A program made the position numbers and the translations under genes. The notes below the pieces were generated by a model that saw only the letters and a program-made list of their open reading frames with translations, was not told the DNA's origin and ran no database searches. Below, piece by piece: positions 41,664-49,807 of a DNA stretch of 64,000 bases. The stretch is from Rhodococcus sp. Leaf247 (GTDB lineage Bacteria > Actinomycetota > Actinomycetes > Mycobacteriales > Mycobacteriaceae), in assembly GCF_001426185.1 (NCBI RefSeq), contig NZ_LMRP01000001.1, positions 722,765 through 786,764 on the forward strand. Reading direction: 5' to 3'. Position 1 is the stretch's first letter; every line of letters starts with the position of its first letter.

Positions 41664-42186
41664 ACGCACGGCGCTGGTCTGGTCTGCCGCGCTGATCAAC
41701 ACCTGCGCCAACGGCGAGGAACACCTGTCGGACATCCCCACTCTGACGGCGATGCTGGACGAGCACGAGTGGACCGGGCGACGCGACGGGTCCGAGAGCG
41801 AACTCGAGGGCGTGAGAGCCCTGCGGCCCTCGTGGCGTGCACTGTGGGAGTTGTCGGACGCCGACGCCCTGGTGCCCGAGGTCAACCGGATGCTCGCCGA
41901 GTCGAACGCGAAGCCCCACCTGACACGGCACGGCGACTGGGGGTGGCATCTGCACGTCAGCGACGACGATGCACCCCTGACCGAACGCATGACGGCCGAG
42001 ACTGCCGTCGCTCTCGCGGAAGTGGTGCGATCCGACGAGCTGGACCGACTCCGATCCTGCGACTCCCCCGACTGCGACGCGGTGCTGGTCGATCTGTCCC
42101 GAAACCGTTCACGACGTTATTGCGACACGGGGAACTGCGGCAACCGGGCCAACGTCGCCGCGTACCGAGCCCGCAAGCGTAGTTAA
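41644..42186 (+). CDS. CGNR zinc-finger-domain protein, probable regulator
   Basis: A 180-aa protein (191 aa if ATG 41611 is used) with an N-terminal ABATE-type ligand domain (THDTRTALVWSAALINTC) and a C-terminal CGNR zinc finger: RSCDSPDCDAVLVDLSRN followed by RRYCDTGNCGNRANVAAYRAR, giving two CxxxxC/CxxxxC-type metal-ligand pairs and the CGNR sequence. The family is thought to bind DNA or RNA through this finger. It is divergent from the EamA transporter and likely controls it; three TGACAC repeats lie at the shared promoter. Confidence 0.88.
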   Translation: MLFTHDTRTALVWSAALINTCANGEEHLSDIPTLTAMLDEHEWTGRRDGSESELEGVRALRPSWRALWELSDADALVPEVNRMLAESNAKPHLTRHGDWGWHLHVSDDDAPLTERMTAETAVALAEVVRSDELDRLRSCDSPDCDAVLVDLSRNRSRRYCDTGNCGNRANVAAYRARKRS

Positions 42187-42319
42187 CGAGTATTCGCATG
42201 TTGTAGGAATGGTGATCCCACCGGTTCGGACTGGTCCGGCACCCGGAACATCTCCTCACGTGTGAGTATCGGTTCACCGAGTAATAGTGTGCAGCAACGG
42301 ATTTGCGCCTGACGACATT

Positions 42320-42379
42320 TTGACGCGACTCAGGTCCGGGGCTACCGTCGGTTCCCGTGACACCCATTCACAGGGTGTC
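42320..42379 (+). promoter_or_regulatory. Promoter and operator-like inverted repeat of the aminotransferase operon
   Basis: TTGACG (42320-42325) and TACCGT (42343-42348), with a 17-bp spacer, form a near-consensus housekeeping promoter with a start expected near 42355. Directly downstream, GACACCC (42359-42365) and GGGTGTC (42373-42379) form a perfect 7-bp inverted repeat with a 7-bp spacer, placed where a repressor would block elongation. The ATG follows at 42418. Confidence 0.6.
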
Positions 42380-42417
42380 TCGAACTTCGCGCACCCTCGC
42401 GGCAGGAGCTGCTCACC

Positions 42418-43677
42418 ATGTCGATCGATACGTCTCTGGACACCAGGGTTCTGCCCCATGAGGTCCTGGCCCACACGCGGGAGCACCTCTCCGAGTCTCG
42501 TGCACGGGTGGCCTCCATGCTGGGCAGCATCGTCGAGGACAGATCCGCGGGATCGAGGGTGTGGTCGAGCGACGACGTCGAGTACCTCAACTGCGGTGGT
42601 TACGGAACGCTGCTGCTGGGGGCACGCCATCCACGAGTCGTCGACGCCGTCATCGCGCAGCTCGGCCGCCACCCTGTCTCGACGCGCACGCTCCTCGAAC
42701 CGCGCGTAGCCGAGGCCGCCGCCTCACTAGCTGCTCGGCTTCCGGAATCCCTGACGAAGGTGTACTTCGGCGCGTCCGGCACGGAAGCGACGGAGGCCGC
42801 CATCAAGATGGCCTGCAGCGCCGGGCACCACAGGATGATCGGCGCCGGCGGCGGGTACCACGGCAAGACTCTCGGCGCCTTGGCGCTCACCGCGAACAGC
42901 GCATACCAGAACCCCTTTCGCCGGCTCTTCACTGCCGCGACCCGCGTACCGTACGGCGACATCGATGCACTGTCCGACGCGATGGGTGACGACGCCTCCG
43001 ATGCATGCGTGGTCCTCGAACCCATCCAGGGAGAGGGCGGAGTCGTCATTCCTCCGCCGCAGTATCTGGCCGCAGCATCCGCCCTGTGCCGGGAGCGCGG
43101 CGCGCTGCTGGTGATGGACGAGATCATGACCGGTCTCGGACGTACCGGCGTGTGGTGGGAGAGCGAGCGCGACGGCGTGGCGGCCGACATCGTCCTGGTG
43201 GGAAAGAGCCTCGGCGGTGGTGTGATTCCGGTATCGGCGGCTGTGGCGACACCGCGAGCCTTCCGGGCGTTCGACATCGACTTCGGCATCCACACCTCGA
43301 CCTTCTCGGGAGCGCCGCTGGGGATGGCCGCCGCGTGCGCGGCACTCGACGTGATCGACGACGAGAATCTCGTCGATCGCTCCGCACGACTCGGAACCCG
43401 CATCCTCAGCGAACTACGTTCTCTCACAGCCGGTCTCGATACGGTGAGTGTCCGCGGCCGCGGCCTGCTGATCGGCCTCGACTTCGGGGACGCCGGCGCT
43501 GCCGGCAGGTTCCTGCTGGCACTGCTCGATCGCCGCGTCGTCGCCAATCATTCGCTCAATGCCAGTCCCGTGGTGCGCCTCACCCCGCCGGCGACCATGA
43601 CGGATTCGGACGTCGACTGGATGCTCACCGCCGTAGCCGGCGCTCTGCGTGACACCTACTCGGAAGGACTTCTGTGA
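42418..43677 (+). CDS. Class III (omega) aminotransferase, first gene of an uncharacterised three-gene operon
   Basis: A PLP-dependent aminotransferase of the ornithine/diamine class, 419 aa. PLP-site features are FGASGTEATEAAIK (~118-131), EPIQGEGG (~201-208), the cofactor Asp234 in LVMDEIMTGLGRTG and Schiff-base Lys263 in VLVGKSLGGG. The N-terminal YLNCGGYGTLLLGARHP resembles aminotransferases of specialised-metabolite clusters more than biosynthetic argD. The stop overlaps the next gene by 4 nt (GTGA). The amino acceptor may be an aldehyde made by the reductase-like partner, by inference. Confidence 0.86.
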   Translation: MSIDTSLDTRVLPHEVLAHTREHLSESRARVASMLGSIVEDRSAGSRVWSSDDVEYLNCGGYGTLLLGARHPRVVDAVIAQLGRHPVSTRTLLEPRVAEAAASLAARLPESLTKVYFGASGTEATEAAIKMACSAGHHRMIGAGGGYHGKTLGALALTANSAYQNPFRRLFTAATRVPYGDIDALSDAMGDDASDACVVLEPIQGEGGVVIPPPQYLAAASALCRERGALLVMDEIMTGLGRTGVWWESERDGVAADIVLVGKSLGGGVIPVSAAVATPRAFRAFDIDFGIHTSTFSGAPLGMAAACAALDVIDDENLVDRSARLGTRILSELRSLTAGLDTVSVRGRGLLIGLDFGDAGAAGRFLLALLDRRVVANHSLNASPVVRLTPPATMTDSDVDWMLTAVAGALRDTYSEGLL

Positions 43678-44708
43678 CCGTTCTGTTGACCGGCGCCTCG
43701 GGCGTCGTCGGACTCCCCACCCTGGCAGCCCTGCGCTCGCGACACGACGTCGTCGTCTTCGAGGGGCGTCGTCCGGTCGAGCACTCGGGTCGCTCCGTGC
43801 GCGGTGATCTGCGAGCGCCCCGTCTGGGACTCGACGACGCCGAGTGGACGGCACTGGCCGACACCGTCGACGTCGTCGTGCACTGCGCGGGCGTCGTCGA
43901 CTTCGGAGCGGACGACGCCGCGACACGAGCGGTGAATGTCGACGGTGTTCGACACGTCGTCGAGTTGGCGACGGCGGCGTCGGCACGCCTGGTGCACGTC
44001 AGCACGGCCTTCGTCGAGCAGCCCGTGGTTGCCGACGTGACGGGCGGTATGGCCACGATGCACCCCGGTGCCTACATCGCGAGCAAGAAGGACGGCGAGG
44101 CCCTGGTACGCGCGAGCGCCACCGACTGGACGATCGTCCGGCCGTCCATCGTCTGCGGAGACTCCACCACCGGCGAGATCTCGCAGCTGCAGGGGCTGCA
44201 CACGCTGATCCGCGCCTTCCTCAAAGGCACACTGCCCGTGGTGTTGTGCGAGGACGCGCTGCAGTACGACTTCGTGCCCTGCGACGTGGTCGCCGACACC
44301 ATCACCGCCGTGGTCGATCACCCTCTGCTGTTCGAGCGTGAGCACGTGTGGGCGACCAGCGGGCGTGCTGCACTGGACATCGATCAGCTCATCGCGATCC
44401 TCGTCGACGAGGCCACGCGCCTGGGCATCTCGGTCGACGCCCCGCGTCGACTGCACCCCGAGGTCTTCCAGCGGCTGTGGAAGCCGGCGTTCTTCGAGAT
44501 GCTCGACGTCCCCGCACAGACCAAGTTCGCCAATCTGCTGGCGTCCGTGGCGAACCTGTTCAACACGACGCCGTTCCCCAGCTCACTCGGATCCGGACCG
44601 CTGCCCGCGGCGCAGACCGCCGAGACCATCGAACGATCGGCTCGGCTGACCGCGCGGCACCTCGTATCCCTCTCCCCCGCTGCCTATCCCATGCTTCAGC
44701 CCGCCTGA
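43674..44708 (+). CDS. NAD(P)-dependent epimerase/thioester-reductase-like SDR
   Basis: A 344-aa extended SDR with N-terminal TGASGVVG (~6-13), VHCAGVVDFGADD (~63), STAFVEQ and the catalytic YIASKKDGE (Tyr-x3-Lys, ~132). The order of motifs and the helical C-terminal third (~240-344) resemble male-sterility/thioester-reductase domains that reduce carrier-bound acyl groups to aldehydes, but a plain epimerase or ketoreductase is possible. It is translationally coupled to the aminotransferase and followed after 22 nt by an SRPBCC gene. Confidence 0.78.
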   Translation: MTVLLTGASGVVGLPTLAALRSRHDVVVFEGRRPVEHSGRSVRGDLRAPRLGLDDAEWTALADTVDVVVHCAGVVDFGADDAATRAVNVDGVRHVVELATAASARLVHVSTAFVEQPVVADVTGGMATMHPGAYIASKKDGEALVRASATDWTIVRPSIVCGDSTTGEISQLQGLHTLIRAFLKGTLPVVLCEDALQYDFVPCDVVADTITAVVDHPLLFEREHVWATSGRAALDIDQLIAILVDEATRLGISVDAPRRLHPEVFQRLWKPAFFEMLDVPAQTKFANLLASVANLFNTTPFPSSLGSGPLPAAQTAETIERSARLTARHLVSLSPAAYPMLQPA

Positions 44709-44730
44709 CATCCCCGACTCCAGGAGCATC

Positions 44731-45225
44731 ATGTCCCCCAGCATCATCAGCGTCGTCGCCACGATTTCGGACGTCTCGGCAGATGACGTCTTCGCGCGCA
44801 TCAGCGACTTCGCCTCCTTCGGCGACCACGTCACGATGGTCGACTACATCACCGTGACCGACGCCCCGCCGGTCGACGCCGCCACGTACACGCGGTCGTC
44901 GTCGTGGTCGACGCATTTCCGCGGCGGACTGCTGCAGTGGATCGAACGCGACACGGTCGACATCACAGCCCGAACCGTCACCTTCGAGCAGTCCAGCGGC
45001 GACCTCGGATCCTTCGACGGCCGATGGTCGGTGCGGGAGACCGCCGACGGAACGGTGGAGATGGCGTTCGACGCAGCCGTCGACATCGGCATCCCCTCCA
45101 TGGCGGACATGCTCAATCCCGTTGCTGCGCAGGAGCTGGCGACCGGAGTCCGCCAGATCGTCGACGGTGTCTTCGGCAGCAAGGTGGTGTCCGTCGACAC
45201 CGGAGCCGCTGTCGCGGGACGCTGA
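44731..45225 (+). CDS. SRPBCC-family protein (polyketide cyclase/aromatase-like)
   Basis: A 164-aa helix-grip protein: SIISVVATISDVSADDVFARISDFASF at the N-terminus (landmark ~4-30), central strands with FDGRWSVRET, and a C-terminal helix AAQELATGVRQIVDGVFGSKV. Members bind hydrophobic ligands and some catalyse cyclisation. It ends the three-gene operon with the aminotransferase and SDR, and so may shape or carry the product. Residues for catalysis cannot be assigned. Confidence 0.8.
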   Translation: MSPSIISVVATISDVSADDVFARISDFASFGDHVTMVDYITVTDAPPVDAATYTRSSSWSTHFRGGLLQWIERDTVDITARTVTFEQSSGDLGSFDGRWSVRETADGTVEMAFDAAVDIGIPSMADMLNPVAAQELATGVRQIVDGVFGSKVVSVDTGAAVAGR

Positions 45226-45286
45226 AAGGCCTCGGCCCGACCCGTGAGTCTCTAGACTGATCCTCCGACGACGAGGAGACTCCACG

Positions 45287-46273
45287 ATGTTCGGCCGACG
45301 ACTGTTCCTCCGAGGAAGCGGCGTGGTTGCCGCGTCGGTGGTCGCCGGATGTTCTACCTCACCCTGGTCCGGGGACTCCTGGTGGAAAGATGCGTCGGGG
45401 ACGCTGCGTATCGCCACGGGCAACGTCGGGGCGGTCTTCGACGAGTACGGCACAGCACTTCGGGTAACGGCAGAACGCGTCATGCCGAACATCGACGCAG
45501 ACGTCCTGGTGACCGGCGGTTCGGTGGGAAACGTGGTCGAGTTGATCGCCGGGAACGCGGATGTCGGTTTCTGTCTCGGCGATACAGCGATCCAAGCGGT
45601 GGACGGAAGCGGACCGTTCGCGAGTCCGGTTCCGTTGACAGCACTGGCGCGCCTGTACGACAGTTTCCTGCAGGTTCTGGTGCGCCGGGATTCACCTGTC
45701 GAATCGCTGTCACAACTGGCCGGACGCAAGATCAGTGCCGGGCAGCGAGACTCGGGCACGCTGCTGGTGACCGAGAGGTGCGTGACTGCAGCAGGGTTGA
45801 ACACCGACGACATCGAATTCGTACCACTCTCTCTTGCCGACGCCGCTGTCGCTCTGGAACGCGGCGAGATCGACGTCCTCGCCTTCGTCAGCGGGTTCCC
45901 GATCCAGACGCTGGTGGATCTGGGACGGCGAGTCCCTCTCCGGGGAATCGACATCGGCGATCTGGTGGAACCACTCGTCGCGTCGTGGGGTCCGCAGTAC
46001 GTGACAGGGCCGCTTCCGGGCGATCCCTACGGACTTACCGCGTCGGTTCGGACCGTCAGCGTGAAGACGTACATGGTAGCCATGCCGAGCCTCGCGGAGG
46101 ACACGTCATATGGTTTCACGTCGGTCGTCTTCGACCACCAGGACGACATTGCCCGACAGGTGCGCGACGTGCGCCAACCCACCGTTGCGGCGGGCATGTT
46201 CACGCAACCGGTCCCTTTGCATCCGGGAGCGTTGCGGTGGTTCCGGGATCGTGACGCGCGAGAAGTGAGATGA
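45287..46273 (+). CDS. TAXI-family TRAP-type solute-binding lipoprotein (orphan)
   Basis: A 328-aa extracytoplasmic receptor. The N-terminus has twin arginines (GRRLFLRGSG) and a lipobox VAGC at ~19-22, so it is probably a Tat-exported lipoprotein. The TAXI pattern is seen in LRIATGNVGAVFDEYGTAL (~40-58), VTGGSVGNVVELIAGNADVGF and LAGRKISAGQRDSGT. TAXI receptors normally work with TRAP DctQM membrane subunits; none is in the window. Instead its 3' end overlaps the convergent histidine-kinase gene by 74 bp. Confidence 0.87.
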   Translation: MFGRRLFLRGSGVVAASVVAGCSTSPWSGDSWWKDASGTLRIATGNVGAVFDEYGTALRVTAERVMPNIDADVLVTGGSVGNVVELIAGNADVGFCLGDTAIQAVDGSGPFASPVPLTALARLYDSFLQVLVRRDSPVESLSQLAGRKISAGQRDSGTLLVTERCVTAAGLNTDDIEFVPLSLADAAVALERGEIDVLAFVSGFPIQTLVDLGRRVPLRGIDIGDLVEPLVASWGPQYVTGPLPGDPYGLTASVRTVSVKTYMVAMPSLAEDTSYGFTSVVFDHQDDIARQVRDVRQPTVAAGMFTQPVPLHPGALRWFRDRDAREVR

Positions 46274-47594
46274 CAGTGCGTAATCCGGGTTCGGCCATCT
46301 CAATCGTCACGTCACCACCCGCATCACGCATTCGCAGTCCGAGGATCGCCAATCCGAGTCCGGTGCCGTCGATGTCCGCGTGACGATCGAGCCGGTGGAA
46401 TCGCCGACCCAGTTGCGACGCTTCCTCCGGCGTCACTCCGTCACCGTGATCGCGGACGACAAGCTCCCACCCGGCGTCGCGACGATGCAAGGACACCTCG
46501 ACAGCGCGCCCCTCGGCGTACTTGACGGCATTGTCGAGCAGGATGTCGAGAACCGTCGGGATCAGATCCTCCTCCAACAGAGCGGATGTCGGTCCCGGCG
46601 GGACCGTCACCGTCAACAGGTCACCGAACAGCGGGCCCCACAACCCGACGCGCTCGCGCACCTGGCCGGCGACGTCCACGTCGATCACTCGCCTGTCGAA
46701 TGCCCCGCCTCGGCTCACTTCGATGACCGCGTCCAACGACCGCGCCATCCGCTCCGTCTCGGCGAGAACGGGTTCCACCGAGGGGTCGTCCTCGGCAAGG
46801 CTCTCGAGCCGTAGCCTCAGTGCGGTCAGCGGGTTGGCCAGTTGATGGGAGACGTCGGCGATCAGGTCGCGTTGCTGATTGCGTGAGTGTTCGACGTTCG
46901 AGGCCATCTCGTCGAATGATTCCGCGAGGCGGCGAAGTTCCGGCGGGCCCACATGCTTTCCCGACGACGGAGCGCGACCCTTGGCGAGTTCGTCGACACG
47001 TTCGGTCAGATCGTCCACCGGTCGAACTACCCACCCCACCAGAGGAACTCCGACGAGCCACGCCACCAGAGCGAGAACGAGAAGTCCGACGGATACCGCC
47101 GCCGCGATCCAGAGCGTCACGTTCTGCCGCGCGCCGGATGTGTCTTCCAGCATCACGACCGCACCGAGTATCTGGGCATCGCGTCCGATGGGAGTCGCCA
47201 CGATCATCGGCCCGTCGCGCCACGGCCACAGTGCGGACGGCGCCGAGGTCGGTGTGCCGCTCAGAGCTTGTCGCGTCGCCTCGGTAAGCTCCGGCACACC
47301 GTCGGGCAACTCCGACCCCGCGGGGGCGAGTACGGCTCTGTCGATTCCTATCAACCACGTTCGGGTACTGGTAGTCACCTCGCCGTATCGCTCGAGATCC
47401 GGGCCGAGGACCCCGACGTCACCGTCCGCACCTGAACTCCCGGCGAGGGTCGCGAACCGTGTCGCCGACGCGAGCCGGCGTTCATGGATGGTGACGGCAC
47501 GTTCCTCGGCATGCGCGGTGACCAGGGGCGCAATCAGCGCTGCGAGCACCGCGGCAGTGAGCGTGATCGCGAGAGCCAGCAGCCGCTTCCTCAT
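46200..47594 (-). CDS. Two-component sensor histidine kinase (TctE/OmpR-partner type)
   Basis: A 464-aa membrane kinase. Two membrane segments (~7-27 and ~165-190) enclose an extracytoplasmic sensor domain of ~135 residues. A HAMP-like segment is followed by the H-box DVSHQLANPLTALRLRLE near 250 (phospho-His), N-box LLDNAVKYAEG and the ATP lid DHGDGVTPEE / GTGLGLAI. Its start overlaps the regulator stop (ATGA). The 3' end overlaps the TAXI lipoprotein gene on the other strand, so the kinase may be sensing through that protein, by inference. Confidence 0.9.
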   Translation of the reverse strand: MRKRLLALAITLTAAVLAALIAPLVTAHAEERAVTIHERRLASATRFATLAGSSGADGDVGVLGPDLERYGEVTTSTRTWLIGIDRAVLAPAGSELPDGVPELTEATRQALSGTPTSAPSALWPWRDGPMIVATPIGRDAQILGAVVMLEDTSGARQNVTLWIAAAVSVGLLVLALVAWLVGVPLVGWVVRPVDDLTERVDELAKGRAPSSGKHVGPPELRRLAESFDEMASNVEHSRNQQRDLIADVSHQLANPLTALRLRLESLAEDDPSVEPVLAETERMARSLDAVIEVSRGGAFDRRVIDVDVAGQVRERVGLWGPLFGDLLTVTVPPGPTSALLEEDLIPTVLDILLDNAVKYAEGRAVEVSLHRRDAGWELVVRDHGDGVTPEEASQLGRRFHRLDRHADIDGTGLGLAILGLRMRDAGGDVTIEMAEPGLRTVISLLARHDPGTTATLPDAKGPVA

Positions 47595-48265
47595 GGGTCC
47601 GTCGGATCGGCGACGCTCAGTCGGTAGCCGACTCCGCGCACCGAATCAATGGTCGCTATTCCGCGTAACTTGTTCCGCAGTGACGCGACGTGAACATCGA
47701 GGGTGCGCGATGCCCCGACCCACGTGGTATCCCACACCTCCTCCATCAGCGCGGCGCGGCTGAGCGGATGATCGGGTGTCCGCGCCAGCGCCACCAGGAG
47801 CTCGCATTCCTTGGTGGTCAACGACCGCACCGAACCGTCGGCCGCGGTGACGCTCCGCGTGGACTCGTCGACGACGAACCCGAGATCCACCGTCGGAGCA
47901 GCCGAGTCGCGTCCGACGGTGCGGCGCACCACGGCATCGAGACGAGCCAGGAGTATCGCCAAGCTGTACGGCTTGGTGACATAGTCGTCCACCCCCGCAT
48001 GGAGGGCGCCGATCACCGAACCTTCGTTCCGTCGCGCAGTGAGGGCCACGATCGGAACAGAGGAATGAGCTCTGATCTGTCGGCACACCCAGAGCCCGTC
48101 GTGGTCGGGCAGGCCCATGTCGAGAAGCACCAGGTCTGCTTTGTCGACGAGGTCGAGAGCCGCTGCGCCGGTAGGAGCGTGACGCACAGACCACCCCCGG
48201 CGACGTAACGCCTGGGTCAGTGCGTCCGCGACTCCCTGGTCGTCCTCGACGACGAGAATCTGCAT
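47591..48265 (-). CDS. OmpR-family response regulator
   Basis: A 224-aa regulator with receiver domain (acidic pair in VVEDD, phospho-acceptor Asp49 in LVLLDMGLPDHDG, Lys in DDYVTKPY) and a C-terminal winged helix (LTTKECELLVALA, TLDVHVASLRNKLR, VRGVGYRL). It is coupled by a 4-nt overlap to the kinase and lies 68 bp downstream of the MFS permease gene on the same strand. OmpR-type regulators bind tandem direct repeats; a pair with 11-bp spacing lies upstream of the permease. Confidence 0.92.
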   Translation of the reverse strand: MQILVVEDDQGVADALTQALRRRGWSVRHAPTGAAALDLVDKADLVLLDMGLPDHDGLWVCRQIRAHSSVPIVALTARRNEGSVIGALHAGVDDYVTKPYSLAILLARLDAVVRRTVGRDSAAPTVDLGFVVDESTRSVTAADGSVRSLTTKECELLVALARTPDHPLSRAALMEEVWDTTWVGASRTLDVHVASLRNKLRGIATIDSVRGVGYRLSVADPTDP

Positions 48266-48333
48266 CGACGACTCCCGTCCAGTCGAACCGTGACCAGCCT
48301 CGCCCGAGCCTAACCCATCCGGCCCGGTCCAAA

Positions 48334-49665
48334 TCAGGAGACGGACACCGCGTCCGGGTTCGCCCGCTTCGCCTGTTCACCGTCGAGATACGTGGGTGCA
48401 CGGTTCTTCAGGACGAAGATGTAGACGATCAGCGATACACCGATGGCTACCGTGACGTAGATGCCGAACGCGTCCAGCGCGTCGCGCTCCTTCGCCGCCG
48501 TGTAAATGACCGGCGCCGTCCCTCCGAACATCGAATTAGCAAGGGCGTAACCGAGTCCTAGACCGAGAGCTCGAATATGCGCCGGGAACAGTTCGGCCTT
48601 CACGATGGCATTGATCGAGGTGTAGCCCGTGAGGATGACATACGTACCGGCCAACAGCAGGAAGGACAGCATCGGTGTGTCGACGCGGGGCAGCAGGTTG
48701 AGGAACGTCCACGTCCACAGCACACCCGCGACGCCGAACCCGACGAGCAGCGGCTTGCGTCCGATCTTGTCGCTGAGCAGTCCTCCGAGAGGCTGGATCA
48801 GCATCAGGAAAACCAGGGCTGCCAGGTTGATCCACGTCGCGGTCATACCCTGGTCGGCGTACGCGCTCTTGACGATCAGCGGACCGTTGACGCTGTACGT
48901 GTAGAACGCCACCGTGCCGCCGAGAGTGACGAGGAAGCAGATCAGCAACTGCTTCGGGTAGGCCGTGAACAGTTCGGCCATGGATCCGCTGCGCTTGCCC
49001 GCAGTGTCGTCCTTGTTCAGCGACTCGTCCATCGAGCGACGTAGGAAGAGGACGACGACGGCACTGACGGCGCCGATGAAGAATGCGATGCGCCAACCGA
49101 AGTCGGCAATCTGCTCATCGGTCAGGAACGTCTGCTGGACCAACAACGTGACCTGAGCGAGCACGTGACCGCCGACGAGGGTGACGTACTGGAACGACGA
49201 GAAGAATCCTCGAAGTCCCGGGGTGGCCGCCTCGGACATGTACGTCGCGGACGTGCCGTACTCACCGCCGGTGGCGAAGCCCTGCAGCAGTCGGCAAAGG
49301 ACAAGGACGACGACCGCCGCGGACCCGATGGTCTCCACGGTCGGCGTGAGCGCGATCAGCAGAGACGCGCCGGCCATCAAGGAAATGCTGAAGACGAGTG
49401 CGGGGCGACGACCGTGGCGGTCGGCGTACCGCCCGAAGAACCAGGAGCCGATCGGTCGCATCACGAAGGTCACCGCGAAGATCGCCATGGTGTAGATGCC
49501 GGCGTTGGGCTCGCCCTCGGCGAAGAAGCTGGACTGGAGATAAGACGCGAAAACGGTGTAGACGTAGACGTCGTACCACTCGACGAGATTGCCGAGCGAT
49601 CCTCGGACGGTGTTGTACACCGCTCGTTTCGTCGAGGGGGGCCCGACAGGGGCATGTGTGGCCAT
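48334..49665 (-). CDS. MFS metabolite:H+ symporter (alpha-ketoglutarate/dicarboxylate permease-like)
   Basis: A 443-aa major-facilitator protein with 12 helices. Signature features of the metabolite:H+ symporter family are SLGNLVEWYDVYVYTVFASYL (helix 1), RPIGSWFFGRYADRHGRRPAL (loop 2-3) and LLQGFATGGEYGTSATYMSE (helix 4), as in KgtP, ProP and ShiA. The likely substrate is an organic acid. ATG 49665. It precedes the response-regulator gene by 68 bp and may share its transcript, placing a permease, two-component system and solute receptor in one locus. Confidence 0.9.
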   Translation of the reverse strand: MATHAPVGPPSTKRAVYNTVRGSLGNLVEWYDVYVYTVFASYLQSSFFAEGEPNAGIYTMAIFAVTFVMRPIGSWFFGRYADRHGRRPALVFSISLMAGASLLIALTPTVETIGSAAVVVLVLCRLLQGFATGGEYGTSATYMSEAATPGLRGFFSSFQYVTLVGGHVLAQVTLLVQQTFLTDEQIADFGWRIAFFIGAVSAVVVLFLRRSMDESLNKDDTAGKRSGSMAELFTAYPKQLLICFLVTLGGTVAFYTYSVNGPLIVKSAYADQGMTATWINLAALVFLMLIQPLGGLLSDKIGRKPLLVGFGVAGVLWTWTFLNLLPRVDTPMLSFLLLAGTYVILTGYTSINAIVKAELFPAHIRALGLGLGYALANSMFGGTAPVIYTAAKERDALDAFGIYVTVAIGVSLIVYIFVLKNRAPTYLDGEQAKRANPDAVSVS

Positions 49666-49774
49666 GAGGAGTGGTCGCCTTTCGGTCCGGTGCGAACTCG
49701 GACCCGGGAGGTACGGATCCACGCGTCGAACAGTAGGTGTGACCCGGACCATATGACGTGGATCGCACAGCAGT

Positions 49775-49796
49775 CTTTACATAGGCTTTGCATACC
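49775..49796. repeat. Tandem 11-bp direct repeats upstream of the MFS permease gene
   Basis: CTTTACATAGG and CTTTGCATACC abut each other (8 of 11 identical; both start CTTT and share CATA). An 11-bp period is one helical turn, the arrangement used by OmpR-family regulators. The site lies 110 bp upstream of the permease start and just ahead of the divergent 49808 gene. Confidence 0.5.
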
Positions 49797-49807
49797 GCCG
49801 TTGCCGC

